Of a DNA stretch of 64,000 nt, positions 43,242 through 51,227 are shown piece after piece (within the stretch, counting starts at the first letter, position 1; each line of letters starts with the position of its first letter). The translations under genes were made by a program, and so were the position numbers. The stretch is from Isoptericola jiangsuensis. Lineage in GTDB: Bacteria > Actinomycetota > Actinomycetes > Actinomycetales > Cellulomonadaceae. The notes beneath the pieces were generated by a model, which saw only the letters and a program-made list of their open reading frames with translations, was not told the DNA's origin and ran no database searches. The stretch spans positions 620,001 to 684,000 of the forward strand of contig NZ_PDJJ01000001.1 of assembly GCF_002563715.1 (NCBI RefSeq), in the 5' to 3' direction.

Positions 43242-45914
43242 ATGGCTGCGCGCAGTGTGACCCTCAAGATCCAGAACGACCTCGACGTCGCCCTGGTGAG
43301 CGACCACGACAGCATCCAGCACGGCATCTGGGGCACCGCGCCGCCGCCGCGCATCGAGCCCGGCACCACCGGCCAAGGGGTGGCGGAGTCGAGCGGCGTC
43401 GCGACAGGCACGGAAGGCACCGTCTGGTACCGCCTCGACGTCCCGGGATCGACGGGCCTCGTGCGGTTCCACTGGGACAACCCCTTCGCGGGCAGCAACA
43501 ACTACGACCAGGACGGCCCCGCCGTCGTGAGCGTGGTCCGGCTCGGTGACGGCCGGGGCAACGACTCCACCGCGCACTGGGTCGTGGCCGACGCCTCGAC
43601 GACCGGTGACGGCATCCCCGACGCCTGGAAGACCGCCGGGGCCACGATCGACCCCGGCGGCGGCGTCGGCCCGCAGTACGTCGACCTGCCCGCGATGGGC
43701 GCCACCGTCGGCAAGCCCGACCTGTTCGTCCACCTCGACTGGATGGAGGACGGCACCCACACGCACCGGCCCACCGACGCGGCGATCAAGCTCGTCGTCG
43801 ACGCCTTCGCGGCGGCGCCGTACATCGCCCGCAACGGCGCGGTCGGCATCAACCTGCACGTCGACGCCGGCCCGAGCAGCATCATGAACTTCGGGACCGG
43901 GGCGACCTGGGGCGGACTCAGCCGAGCGGCGTCCGTCGGCGAGGTCACCCAGCTCGGCACCGGGACCGTCGACGCCGCCAACAGGCTCGTCACCTACGAC
44001 TGGACCGAGTTCGACAAGCTCAAGAACCGCACCGGCGGCGTCGTGCAGTCCGGCCGCGCGCCGATCTTCCGGTACGCCGTCGCGGCGCACCAGCTGGCCT
44101 CCTCCGGCAACAGCGGCGTCGGCCGGCTACGCGGGTCCGACTTCGTCGTCAGCCTCGGCACGTTCGTGGGCGTCACCGACCGGCAGACGGCCGGCACCTT
44201 CATGCACGAGCTCGGCCACAACCTCGGGCTCGACCACGGCGGCACGGACGCCGTGAACAACAAGCCGAACTACCCGAGCGTCATGAACTACCTCTGGCAG
44301 TTCTCCGGGGTCAGCCGCGGTGGCGCGTTCGTGGTCGACTACTCGCGGGTGGCGCTCGCCCTGCTCAAGGAGGCTGCGCTCAACGAGACCGTCGGGCTCG
44401 GACCCGGCGCGGTCGGCTACGCGACAGCCAGGTGGGTCCCGGGCGCGGGCGGGGCACCGGGCGCGTTCGTCAACGTCGCCAACGCCGCCGGGCCCGTCGA
44501 CTGGGACGCCGACGGCGCCGCGAACAAGACCGCGGTGCCCTTCGACGTCAACGGCGACGGCACGCGGACCGACCTGCAGCCGTGCAACGACTGGCTCAAC
44601 GTCAAGCTGCGGGGTGGCGCGATCGGCGCCGGCGGCTTCGCCCCGCCGCCGATGGTCACCTCCGTCCCGAGGGAGCTGACGCCCGCGGACCAGGCGCGCA
44701 TCAGGCCGCCGGACAGCACCCCGCCGGTGACCTCGGCGAGCGTCTGGCCGACGCCCAACGCCGCCGGCTGGAACCGGACCGCCGTCACCGTCACGCTCAC
44801 CGCGACCGACGACATCTCGGGCGTCGCCCGCACCGTCTACGACGTCGACGGCGTCGGGCCGACGACGTACACCTCGCCCGTGCCGATCGGCACCGAAGGC
44901 GTGCACGAGTTCGGATACTCCTCGGTCGACCACTCGCAGAACACCGAGGCGCGGCACGAGATCGCGGTCAGGCTGGACCTCACCGCGCCCGAGGTGGTGA
45001 TCAGCTACGACCCGGTCGTCGACGACCTCGTCGTCGAGGGTCGTGACGGCCTCTCCGGTGTGGTCGCGAGCCCGGTCCCGCCGACGAGCCGGTCCGACGT
45101 CGAGTGGACGCCCTTCGGCTCCGACGTCGCCGAGCTGCGGGTCTACGAGGTGCGGGACCGCGCGGACAACGTCACGACGCTCCACCTCAAGGTCCGGTGC
45201 TCGCCCTTCGCGTTCGAGGCCAGCGTGCTCGCGATCCGGTACGACGACGCCCGGTCCCGCGACCACGCACTCGACGAACGGCCACCGTCCGAGACGGAGG
45301 AGCCACGCACGGTGGGCCGCGCGAGCTCGCGCGCACCACGGAACACGATGGTGTTCGAGCGGCTCGTCGGGCGGAATGCGTCGGCACCGCTGCTCGGGGT
45401 GCGCCAGCTCGTCGCCATCGGCGCGGGCGATGCGCGCCGGACGGTGAAGGCTCGCTGGGACGCGCTCGACGACCTGACGATCCTCGTCCGCGAGTCGGGC
45501 ACGGGGACGTGCGGTCCGTGCGGACCGGACCGTGAGCGGGAGGAGCGGGAGCAGCGGGAGCGGGAGGAGCGTGAGCGGGAGGAGCGGGAGGAGCGGGAGG
45601 AGCGGGAGGAGCGGGAGCAGCGGGAGCAGCGGGAGCGGGAGGAGCGGGAGCAGCGGGAGCGGGAGGACCGTGAGCGGGAAGAGCGGGAGCGTGAGCGGGA
45701 AGAACGGGAGCGTGAGCGGGAGCGTGGTCGGACCGGGTGCTGTGGGGACGACGACGCCGGCGACGACGGGGCGCACGAGGGTGGGCGCGACGACCGCGGC
45801 AGCGACGACGCCGATGCACCGTGCGGTCCGACCGTGGTCTCCGAGACCGACCTGCGGGGACTGCTCGTGCTGCACGTGATGTCCGAGGACGGGCGTCTGC
45901 ACGTGCTCGAGTGA
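43242..45914 (+). CDS. Aegerolysin-like/metzincin metalloprotease fusion with charged helix
   Basis: An 890-aa multidomain protein. Residues about 3-115 resemble aegerolysins (HGIWGTAPPPRIEPGTTG, GTEGTVWYRLD, VRFHWDNPFAGSNNY), small membrane-lipid-binding beta-sandwiches. Residues about 120-420 hold a zinc protease with HELGHNLGLDH (His322, Glu323, His326, His332) and a Met-turn-like SVMNY (Met348), i.e. a metzincin. A beta-sandwich domain (about 490-600, TPPVTSASVWPTPNAAGW) follows. Then about 65 residues made only of Glu, Arg, Gln and Asp (about 763-829) predict a single alpha-helix or coiled coil. Last come a CC/acidic stretch and a short C-terminal strand region. No Sec signal peptide or membrane segment is visible, so export would need another route. 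The ATG at 43242 follows GAGGAG. The helix-coding DNA (45531-45726) is slippage-prone. Confidence 0.7.
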   Translation: MAARSVTLKIQNDLDVALVSDHDSIQHGIWGTAPPPRIEPGTTGQGVAESSGVATGTEGTVWYRLDVPGSTGLVRFHWDNPFAGSNNYDQDGPAVVSVVRLGDGRGNDSTAHWVVADASTTGDGIPDAWKTAGATIDPGGGVGPQYVDLPAMGATVGKPDLFVHLDWMEDGTHTHRPTDAAIKLVVDAFAAAPYIARNGAVGINLHVDAGPSSIMNFGTGATWGGLSRAASVGEVTQLGTGTVDAANRLVTYDWTEFDKLKNRTGGVVQSGRAPIFRYAVAAHQLASSGNSGVGRLRGSDFVVSLGTFVGVTDRQTAGTFMHELGHNLGLDHGGTDAVNNKPNYPSVMNYLWQFSGVSRGGAFVVDYSRVALALLKEAALNETVGLGPGAVGYATARWVPGAGGAPGAFVNVANAAGPVDWDADGAANKTAVPFDVNGDGTRTDLQPCNDWLNVKLRGGAIGAGGFAPPPMVTSVPRELTPADQARIRPPDSTPPVTSASVWPTPNAAGWNRTAVTVTLTATDDISGVARTVYDVDGVGPTTYTSPVPIGTEGVHEFGYSSVDHSQNTEARHEIAVRLDLTAPEVVISYDPVVDDLVVEGRDGLSGVVASPVPPTSRSDVEWTPFGSDVAELRVYEVRDRADNVTTLHLKVRCSPFAFEASVLAIRYDDARSRDHALDERPPSETEEPRTVGRASSRAPRNTMVFERLVGRNASAPLLGVRQLVAIGAGDARRTVKARWDALDDLTILVRESGTGTCGPCGPDREREEREQREREEREREEREEREEREEREQREQREREEREQREREDREREEREREREERERERERGRTGCCGDDDAGDDGAHEGGRDDRGSDDADAPCGPTVVSETDLRGLLVLHVMSEDGRLHVLE

Positions 45915-45960
45915 CCCGTCCCCCCTGCGGTTCTCGGCGCGGAGGGCGCGCGCAGGGCCG

Positions 45961-46080
45961 GGCTGACTCGTGCTGGGCTGCGCTGACTCGGCGGGATCTG
46001 CGCTGAGTCGCGGGAATCTGCGCTGACTCGGCGGGATCTGCGCTGAGTGGCCGGAGTCTGCGCTGAGTCGCGGGGAGCCG
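45961..46080. repeat. 20-bp tandem repeat array C (6 units, inverted orientation)
   Basis: Six 20-bp units start at 45961, 45981, 46001, 46021, 46041 and 46061. Units 2 and 4 are identical. Read on the minus strand they match the array A/B consensus, with cores CGCGACTCAGCGCAG and CCGAGTCAGCGCAG. The array sits between the metzincin gene (ends 45914) and the convergent lacI-type gene (stop at 46085). Confidence 0.9.
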
Positions 46081-46084
46081 CGCG

Positions 46085-47122
46085 TCAGGGGGGCGGGGGA
46101 GCGGTGGTCTCGCGGACGATGAGGTCCGTGCCGAGGTTGAGCTTGGTGGACAGGGGGGTCTGCTGGTCGGCGAGCTCGAACAGCATGCGGGCGGCCGCGG
46201 AGCCCATCTCCTCGAGGGGCTGACGGACGGTCGTGAGGGCGGGGGCGGTCCACTGGGCGAGGGGGACGTCGTCGTAGCCGACGACGGAGAGGTCCTCGGG
46301 GACGCGGAGGCCGAGGTCGCGGGCGGCGCGCAGGACGCCGAGTGCCTGCATGTCGGAGCCGGCGAACACGGCGGTGGGACGGTCGGGGCGGTCGAGGAGG
46401 TCGCGGCCGGCGCGGTATCCGGACTCGACCTCGAAGTCGCCGGTGCGGCGCAGGTGCGGGTCGAACGTGACGCCGGAGCCGTCGAAGGCGCTGCGGAACC
46501 CGTCGAGGCGGGCGCGGCTGCACAGCATGTCGGCGGGGCCGCTGATGACGGCGATGCGGCGGTGGCCGAGCTGGAGGAGGTGGCGGGCGGCGACGAGGCC
46601 GCCGTTCCAGTTGTCGGACCCGACGACGGGGACGTCGACGGGGGGTTCGCCGTCGGTGTCGATGACGACGAACGGGATGCCGCGGCTGACGAGCTGGCGG
46701 CGTTGGGGTGCGCTGAGGCCGGAGGCGACGAGGAGGACGCCGACGGGCGGTCGCAGCAGGGTGGCGTCGAGCCAGGTCTGGGGCGGGCGGTGGAGGCCGC
46801 CGAGCTCGGACAGGATGACGCTGCTGCGGGCGGCGGCGGCGGCCTTCTCGACGCCGCGGATGATGCCGAGGGACCAGATGGACCCGAAGTGGTGGAAGAC
46901 GAGGTCGATGAGGCCGGTGCCCGCGGCGGGGGGTGCGGCGCGGCGACGCCGGTAGCCGGCGCGTTCGAGGGCGTCCTCGACGCGGGTGCGGGTGGAGTCG
47001 GCGACGTCGGTGCGGCCGTTGAGGACCTTGGACACGGTGGGGGCGGACACGCCGACCTCGCGCGCGATCTGCGCGATCGTGGGCGCGGTGGTGCTCGGTG
47101 GTGGTGTCCCCGTGGTGGTCAT
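46085..47122 (-). CDS. LacI-family regulator of the LplB-type transporter/GH39/GH42 locus
   Basis: A 345-aa LacI repressor. The N-terminal HTH TIAQIAREVGVSAPTVSKVLNGR (about residues 15-37) carries the standard hinge helix after it, and the periplasmic-binding-like effector domain ends with LSVVGYDDVPLAQWTAPALTTVRQPL. It is divergent from the transporter operon with CG-centred operator-like sites at both promoters, so it most likely represses that operon and itself until an oligosaccharide binds. The ATG at 47122 follows GGAAAGGA. Confidence 0.9.
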   Translation of the reverse strand: MTTTGTPPPSTTAPTIAQIAREVGVSAPTVSKVLNGRTDVADSTRTRVEDALERAGYRRRRAAPPAAGTGLIDLVFHHFGSIWSLGIIRGVEKAAAAARSSVILSELGGLHRPPQTWLDATLLRPPVGVLLVASGLSAPQRRQLVSRGIPFVVIDTDGEPPVDVPVVGSDNWNGGLVAARHLLQLGHRRIAVISGPADMLCSRARLDGFRSAFDGSGVTFDPHLRRTGDFEVESGYRAGRDLLDRPDRPTAVFAGSDMQALGVLRAARDLGLRVPEDLSVVGYDDVPLAQWTAPALTTVRQPLEEMGSAAARMLFELADQQTPLSTKLNLGTDLIVRETTAPPPP

Positions 47123-47191
47123 GGGTGTCCTTTCCGGGCCTGCGGTGGCGGCCTGCGGCGCGGGCCGGCGTCGGCGCGGGGCGCGGGTCGC

Positions 47192-47234
47192 AAGTTTCGA
47201 GTTCGACTCTAGTCCCCTGCGATGTGCATGAGAA
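47192..47234 (-). promoter_or_regulatory. Promoter and candidate autoregulatory site of the lacI-type gene
   Basis: On the minus strand TTCTCA (47229-47234), N17, TAGAGT (47206-47211). Just downstream, plus-strand AAGTTTCGA (47192-47200) is followed by GTTCGA. The same AAGTTTCGA 9-mer occurs at 47404-47412 by the transporter promoter, which suggests one regulator reads both. Confidence 0.45.
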
Positions 47235-47344
47235 CTCGTGCAAACGTTGTCAGTCCGGGTGAGGGCGCTGATCAGCGGGTGAATCCGGCGTCGATGTCCT
47301 GTCAACGCCGAGATCCTGTGATCGGACCGTGATGGTTGCTTCAC

Positions 47345-47412
47345 TTGACCGACCTGTGACGGCGGTCCTACTCTGCCGCTATCGATAACGTTTTCATTGT
47401 CGAAAGTTTCGA
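47345..47412 (+). promoter_or_regulatory. Promoter and two operator-like sites of the LplB-type transporter operon
   Basis: TTGACC (47345-47350), N18, TACTCT (47369-47374) is a strong promoter. GATAACGTTTTC (47384-47395) is CG-centred with one mismatch, like many LacI operators, and lies just past the predicted +1. TCGAAA-G-TTTCGA (47400-47412) is a perfect 13-bp palindrome. The remainder of the 345-bp divergent gap (47123-47467) holds the lacI promoter and no gene. Confidence 0.6.
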
Positions 47413-47467
47413 ACAGTCGTGGCAGTGATGCCTCGACGTTCGCCACGATGACGTGACGGGAGCAGGT

Positions 47468-48484
47468 ATGGCACACGGTGCCGGGGCGCTGACGGCCCCG
47501 CCGGCGGACACGGGCGGTGAGCTCGCCCCGCCGGCCGAGAGCAGGCAGGGCGGCAAGGAGCCGCGACGGTCGCGCGGCCACCGCCTCACGTGGCGGCAGG
47601 CGCTGCGCAAGGACTGGCGGCTGTACACGTTCGTCGCACTGCCGCTGCTGTTCTTCGCCGTCTTCAAGTACGCGCCGATGATCGGCAACGTCATCGCGTT
47701 CCGCCGGTTCCGGCCGGGCGGCAACCCGCTGGGCGACGAGTGGGTCGGCTTCTACTACTTCGAGATGTTCATCAACAACCAGCAGTTCTGGACGGTGTTC
47801 TGGAACACCGTGATCCTGGGCCTGCTGACGTTGGCGATCTGCTTCCCGCTGCCGATCGTGCTGGCGCTCCTGCTCAACGAGCTGCGCTCGCGCCGGTTCA
47901 AGAAGATCGTGCAGACGATCTCCTACCTGCCGCACTTCATGTCGATCGTCATCGTCGCGGGCCTCGTGCTCCAGCTGACGTCCGTCAACGGCACGGTGAA
48001 CCAGCTCGTCACGCTGTTCGGCGGCGACCCGATCGCGTTCATGCAGCAGCCCGAGTGGTTCCGCACCATCTACGTCAGCTCCGAGGTCTGGCAGACCGTC
48101 GGCTGGGGCACGATCCTCTACCTCGCCGCCCTGACGACCATCGACGACCAGCTCTACGAGGCGTCCCGCATCGACGGCGCGAACCGCTGGCAGCAGACCT
48201 GGCACATCACCCTGCCGGGCATCCGCCCGACCATGATGGTGCTGCTCATCCTCAACATCGGCACCTTCATGGCGGTCGGGTTCGAGAAGGTCCTGCTCCT
48301 GCAGAACCCGCTCATCTACTCCACGGCGGACGTCATCTCGACCTACCTGTACCGGGTCGGCATCCAGTCCGCGCAGTTCTCCTACGGCACCGCGATCGGC
48401 CTGTTCGAGGCCGTCATCGGGCTGGTCCTCGTCCTCACCGCGAACTACGTGTCGCGCCGCACGGTTGGAGCGTCCCTGTGGTGA
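47468..48484 (+). CDS. LplB-type carbohydrate ABC permease
   Basis: A 338-aa permease of the LplB/YtcP-partner family with six helices after a 55-residue cytoplasmic, Pro/Gly-rich N-terminus. LYTFVALPLLFFAVFKYAPMIGN is helix 1 with the family YxPM motif, and the EAA loop is YEASRIDGANRWQQTWHITLPG (about residues 235-256). LplB-type systems usually import complex oligosaccharides such as those from xylan, rhamnogalacturonan or N-glycans. The ATG at 47468 is chosen over GTG 47453 because GGGAGCAGG precedes it. Confidence 0.87.
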   Translation: MAHGAGALTAPPADTGGELAPPAESRQGGKEPRRSRGHRLTWRQALRKDWRLYTFVALPLLFFAVFKYAPMIGNVIAFRRFRPGGNPLGDEWVGFYYFEMFINNQQFWTVFWNTVILGLLTLAICFPLPIVLALLLNELRSRRFKKIVQTISYLPHFMSIVIVAGLVLQLTSVNGTVNQLVTLFGGDPIAFMQQPEWFRTIYVSSEVWQTVGWGTILYLAALTTIDDQLYEASRIDGANRWQQTWHITLPGIRPTMMVLLILNIGTFMAVGFEKVLLLQNPLIYSTADVISTYLYRVGIQSAQFSYGTAIGLFEAVIGLVLVLTANYVSRRTVGASLW

Positions 48485-49404
48485 CCGAGACCCGCACCCC
48501 CGACCTGGCGGCGGTCCGCCAGAGCACGACGACCATCAAGGACACGCCGGGCTACCGGACCTTCCGCTGGTCCAACGTCGTCCTGCTGCTGATCGTCTGC
48601 GCGGTGACGCTCTACCCGTTCGTCAACCTGGTCGCCAAGGCGTTCTCCTCGGAGGGCTTCATCGCGGCCGGCGAGGTCAACCTGTGGCCGCGCGGCTTCA
48701 ACCTGGACACGTTCCAGGTGGTGCTCGGCGACTCGCTGTTCTGGCGCAACTACGGCAACACCCTGCTGTACACGGTGCTGGGCACGGCGATCTCGATGGC
48801 CCTGACGACGCCGTACGCGTACGCGCTGAGCCGGCAGCACCTCAAGGGGCGCAACTTCTTCATCGGCGTCGCCGTGTTCACGATGTTCTTCTCCGGCGGC
48901 CTGATCCCCAACTACATCCTCGTCGCGGACATCCTCGGGATGCGCAACACGATGTGGGCGATCGTCCTGCCGGGCGCGATCAGCGTCTTCAACCTGCTCG
49001 TCATGAAGTCGTTCTTCGAGAACTTCCCGGCCGAGCTCGAGGAGGCCGCCGCGATCGACGGCCTGACGACGTACGGGATCTTCTTCCGGATCGTGCTGCC
49101 GCTGTCCAAGGCGGTGCTGGCGACGATGACGCTGTTCTACGCCGTCGGCCTGTGGAACTCGTGGTTCAACGCGTTCCTGTACCTGGACCAGAAGGAGCTG
49201 TTCCCGGTCACGGTCTACCTGCGCAACCTCATCGCGGCCGCGACCAGCCCCGCGGCGGGCTCCACCGGCATGGAGGCCGTGCAGATCGGCGCGAACATCC
49301 AGGCGGTGACGATGCTGCTCACCGTCCTGCCGATCATCTGCCTCTACCCGTTCATCCAGAGGTACTTCGTCTCCGGGGTGATGCTCGGCTCGGTCAAGGG
49401 CTGA
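48481..49404 (+). CDS. YtcP-type carbohydrate ABC permease
   Basis: A 307-aa partner permease with six helices, the family motif MFFSGGLIPNYILV and EAA loop EEAAAIDGLTTYGIFFRIVLPLS (about residues 180-202). It ends YFVSGVMLGSVKG. The GTG at 48481 overlaps the previous stop by GTGA; an adjacent GTG at 48478 is the alternative. It forms the channel with the LplB-type subunit, and no ATPase gene is present, so a shared MsmK-like ATPase is expected. Confidence 0.87.
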   Translation: MTETRTPDLAAVRQSTTTIKDTPGYRTFRWSNVVLLLIVCAVTLYPFVNLVAKAFSSEGFIAAGEVNLWPRGFNLDTFQVVLGDSLFWRNYGNTLLYTVLGTAISMALTTPYAYALSRQHLKGRNFFIGVAVFTMFFSGGLIPNYILVADILGMRNTMWAIVLPGAISVFNLLVMKSFFENFPAELEEAAAIDGLTTYGIFFRIVLPLSKAVLATMTLFYAVGLWNSWFNAFLYLDQKELFPVTVYLRNLIAAATSPAAGSTGMEAVQIGANIQAVTMLLTVLPIICLYPFIQRYFVSGVMLGSVKG

Positions 49405-49489
49405 GCCGACCTTCCCCGACGGGGCACACCCCCGCCTCCCTTCCTGTCCCACCTGTCAGAGCGACGACGCTCGCCACACGAGGAGAATC

Positions 49490-51154
49490 ATGAAGAGCAC
49501 GAGAATGCGGACCGCGGTCGCGGCCGTGTCGATCAGCACCCTGGCCCTCGGCCTGGCCGCGTGCAGCAGCAGCGACGAGGGCGGGTCCGGCGACGGCGAG
49601 GCGACCGGCGACGGCGTCTCGATCGGCGCGGAGCAGTCGGTCGGCGCGATGGAGGACTTCGCCGCGGGCGAGACCTTCCAGGCGACCGAGCCGGTCGAGT
49701 TCTCCCTGCTGTACCGCGACCACCCGAACTACCCGGTGCAGGACGACTGGTCGGTCTTCCAGCAGCTCGAGGCGAACCAGAACGTCACGTTCACCCGCAC
49801 GGACGTGCCGCTGGCGGACTGGGACCAGAAGAAGGCGCTGCTCATCGGGTCGGGCGAGACGTCCGACATCATGTCGGTGACGTACCCGGGCCAGGAGGTG
49901 CAGTTCGTCTCCGGCGGTGCGCTGCTGCCCGTGTCGGACTACCTGGAGTACATGCCGAACTTCTCGCAGAAGCTCGCCGACTGGGACCTGTCCGAGGACG
50001 TGGACAACCTCCGCCAGGAGGACGGCAAGTTCTACATCCTGCCGGGTGTCCGCGAGGTCACCGACGTGCAGTACTCGGTCGTCGTGAACGACGACATGTG
50101 GACCAAGGCCGGCATCACCGAGGACCCGGCGACGTGGGAGGAGTTCGCGGCGGACCTGCAGACGGTCAAGGACGCGAACCCGGACGTCGACTACGCGTTC
50201 TCGGACCGCTGGACCGACTCGCAGCCGCTGGGCGCGATGCTGCAGTACATGGCGCCGAACTTCGGCGCGTCGGGCGGCTGGGGCTACTCGAACACCTGGT
50301 ACGACGCCGCGTCGGGCGAGTTCACGTTCAACGGCACGTCCGAGGGCTACCGCGAGCTCCTCGACACGGTCGCCGGCATGATCGAGTCCGGCGCGATGGA
50401 CCCGGAGATCACGCAGAACGACGACCAGGCGAAGCAGAAGTTCATCTCGGGCAAGTCGGCGGCGATCTCGGGCAACACGCAGGAGATCACGGCCTACCGC
50501 ACCGCCCTGGAGGACGCCGGCAAGGACGTCAAGATCCGCATGCTCACCCTGCCGGCCGGCCCTGCGGGCAGCAACCTGATGCCGAGCCGCCTGTCGTCGG
50601 GTCTGATGATCGCGGCCGACGCCGCGGAGAAGCCGTACTTCAAGGCGCTCCTGCAGTACGTCGACTGGCAGTACTACTCGGACGAGGGCATCGAGTTCGC
50701 CCAGTGGGGCGTCGAGGGCGAGACGTACGACACGGTCGACGGCGTGCGCACCCTCAAGGACGACATCGGCTGGAACGCCATCAACCCGGGCGCCCCGAAG
50801 ATGCTCAACACCGACTTCGGGTACAGCAACGGCGTGTTCCTCCTCGCGAACGGTTCGTCGCAGGAGCTCCTGGAGTCCGTGATGTCGGACGAGACGAAGG
50901 AGTGGACGCGTGCCGTCCTCGACGCCAAGACGGTGCTGCCGGTGACCCCGGCCGCCCGCCTGGACGAGATGGAGCTCGAGCAGGTGTCCCTGCTCGACAC
51001 CCAGCTCAAGGACGCCGTGATGGCCGCGACCGCGGCGTTCGTCACGGGCCAGCGCTCGCTGGACGAGTGGGACTCCTACGTGGCGGAGATCGACGGCCTG
51101 GGCTCGACCCAGCTCGTCGACACCTACAACACGGCGCTCGCTCGCCAGCAGTGA
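49490..51154 (+). CDS. LipO/YtcQ-type sugar-binding lipoprotein
   Basis: A 554-aa substrate-binding lipoprotein (lipobox GLAAC, Cys25). Its large size and segments such as HPNYPVQDDWSVFQQL, GSGETSDIM and GRLPYGLPG-like FYILPGVREV place it in the family that pairs with LplB/YtcP permeases. It should bind a complex oligosaccharide released from hemicellulose or pectin; the following GH39 and GH42 genes suggest xylosyl and galactosyl units. The ATG at 49490 follows AGGAGA. Confidence 0.87.
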   Translation: MKSTRMRTAVAAVSISTLALGLAACSSSDEGGSGDGEATGDGVSIGAEQSVGAMEDFAAGETFQATEPVEFSLLYRDHPNYPVQDDWSVFQQLEANQNVTFTRTDVPLADWDQKKALLIGSGETSDIMSVTYPGQEVQFVSGGALLPVSDYLEYMPNFSQKLADWDLSEDVDNLRQEDGKFYILPGVREVTDVQYSVVVNDDMWTKAGITEDPATWEEFAADLQTVKDANPDVDYAFSDRWTDSQPLGAMLQYMAPNFGASGGWGYSNTWYDAASGEFTFNGTSEGYRELLDTVAGMIESGAMDPEITQNDDQAKQKFISGKSAAISGNTQEITAYRTALEDAGKDVKIRMLTLPAGPAGSNLMPSRLSSGLMIAADAAEKPYFKALLQYVDWQYYSDEGIEFAQWGVEGETYDTVDGVRTLKDDIGWNAINPGAPKMLNTDFGYSNGVFLLANGSSQELLESVMSDETKEWTRAVLDAKTVLPVTPAARLDEMELEQVSLLDTQLKDAVMAATAAFVTGQRSLDEWDSYVAEIDGLGSTQLVDTYNTALARQQ

Positions 51155-51157
51155 CCT

Positions 51158-51202
51158 GACGGCGCCGTCGCCGGGCCTCGTCCCGGCGGCGGCGCCGCCG
51201 TC
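51158..51202 (+). other. Intercistronic hairpin after the binding-protein gene
   Basis: CGCCGGG (51169-51175), loop CCTCGT, CCCGGCG (51182-51188) form the core of a longer imperfect stem running from GACGGCG (51158) to CCGTC (51202). It occupies the same position (after a binding-protein gene) as the ganS hairpin. Confidence 0.45.
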
Positions 51203-51227
51203 CCTCCCCCGTCCCGAGGAGCCTCGC

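Noticed and set aside
47590-48480. Permease fusion (604-codon open frame joining both LplB-locus permeases)
   Set aside because: The first 297 codons are an out-of-frame shadow of the LplB-type gene; the true start is the GTG at 48481 overlapping its stop.
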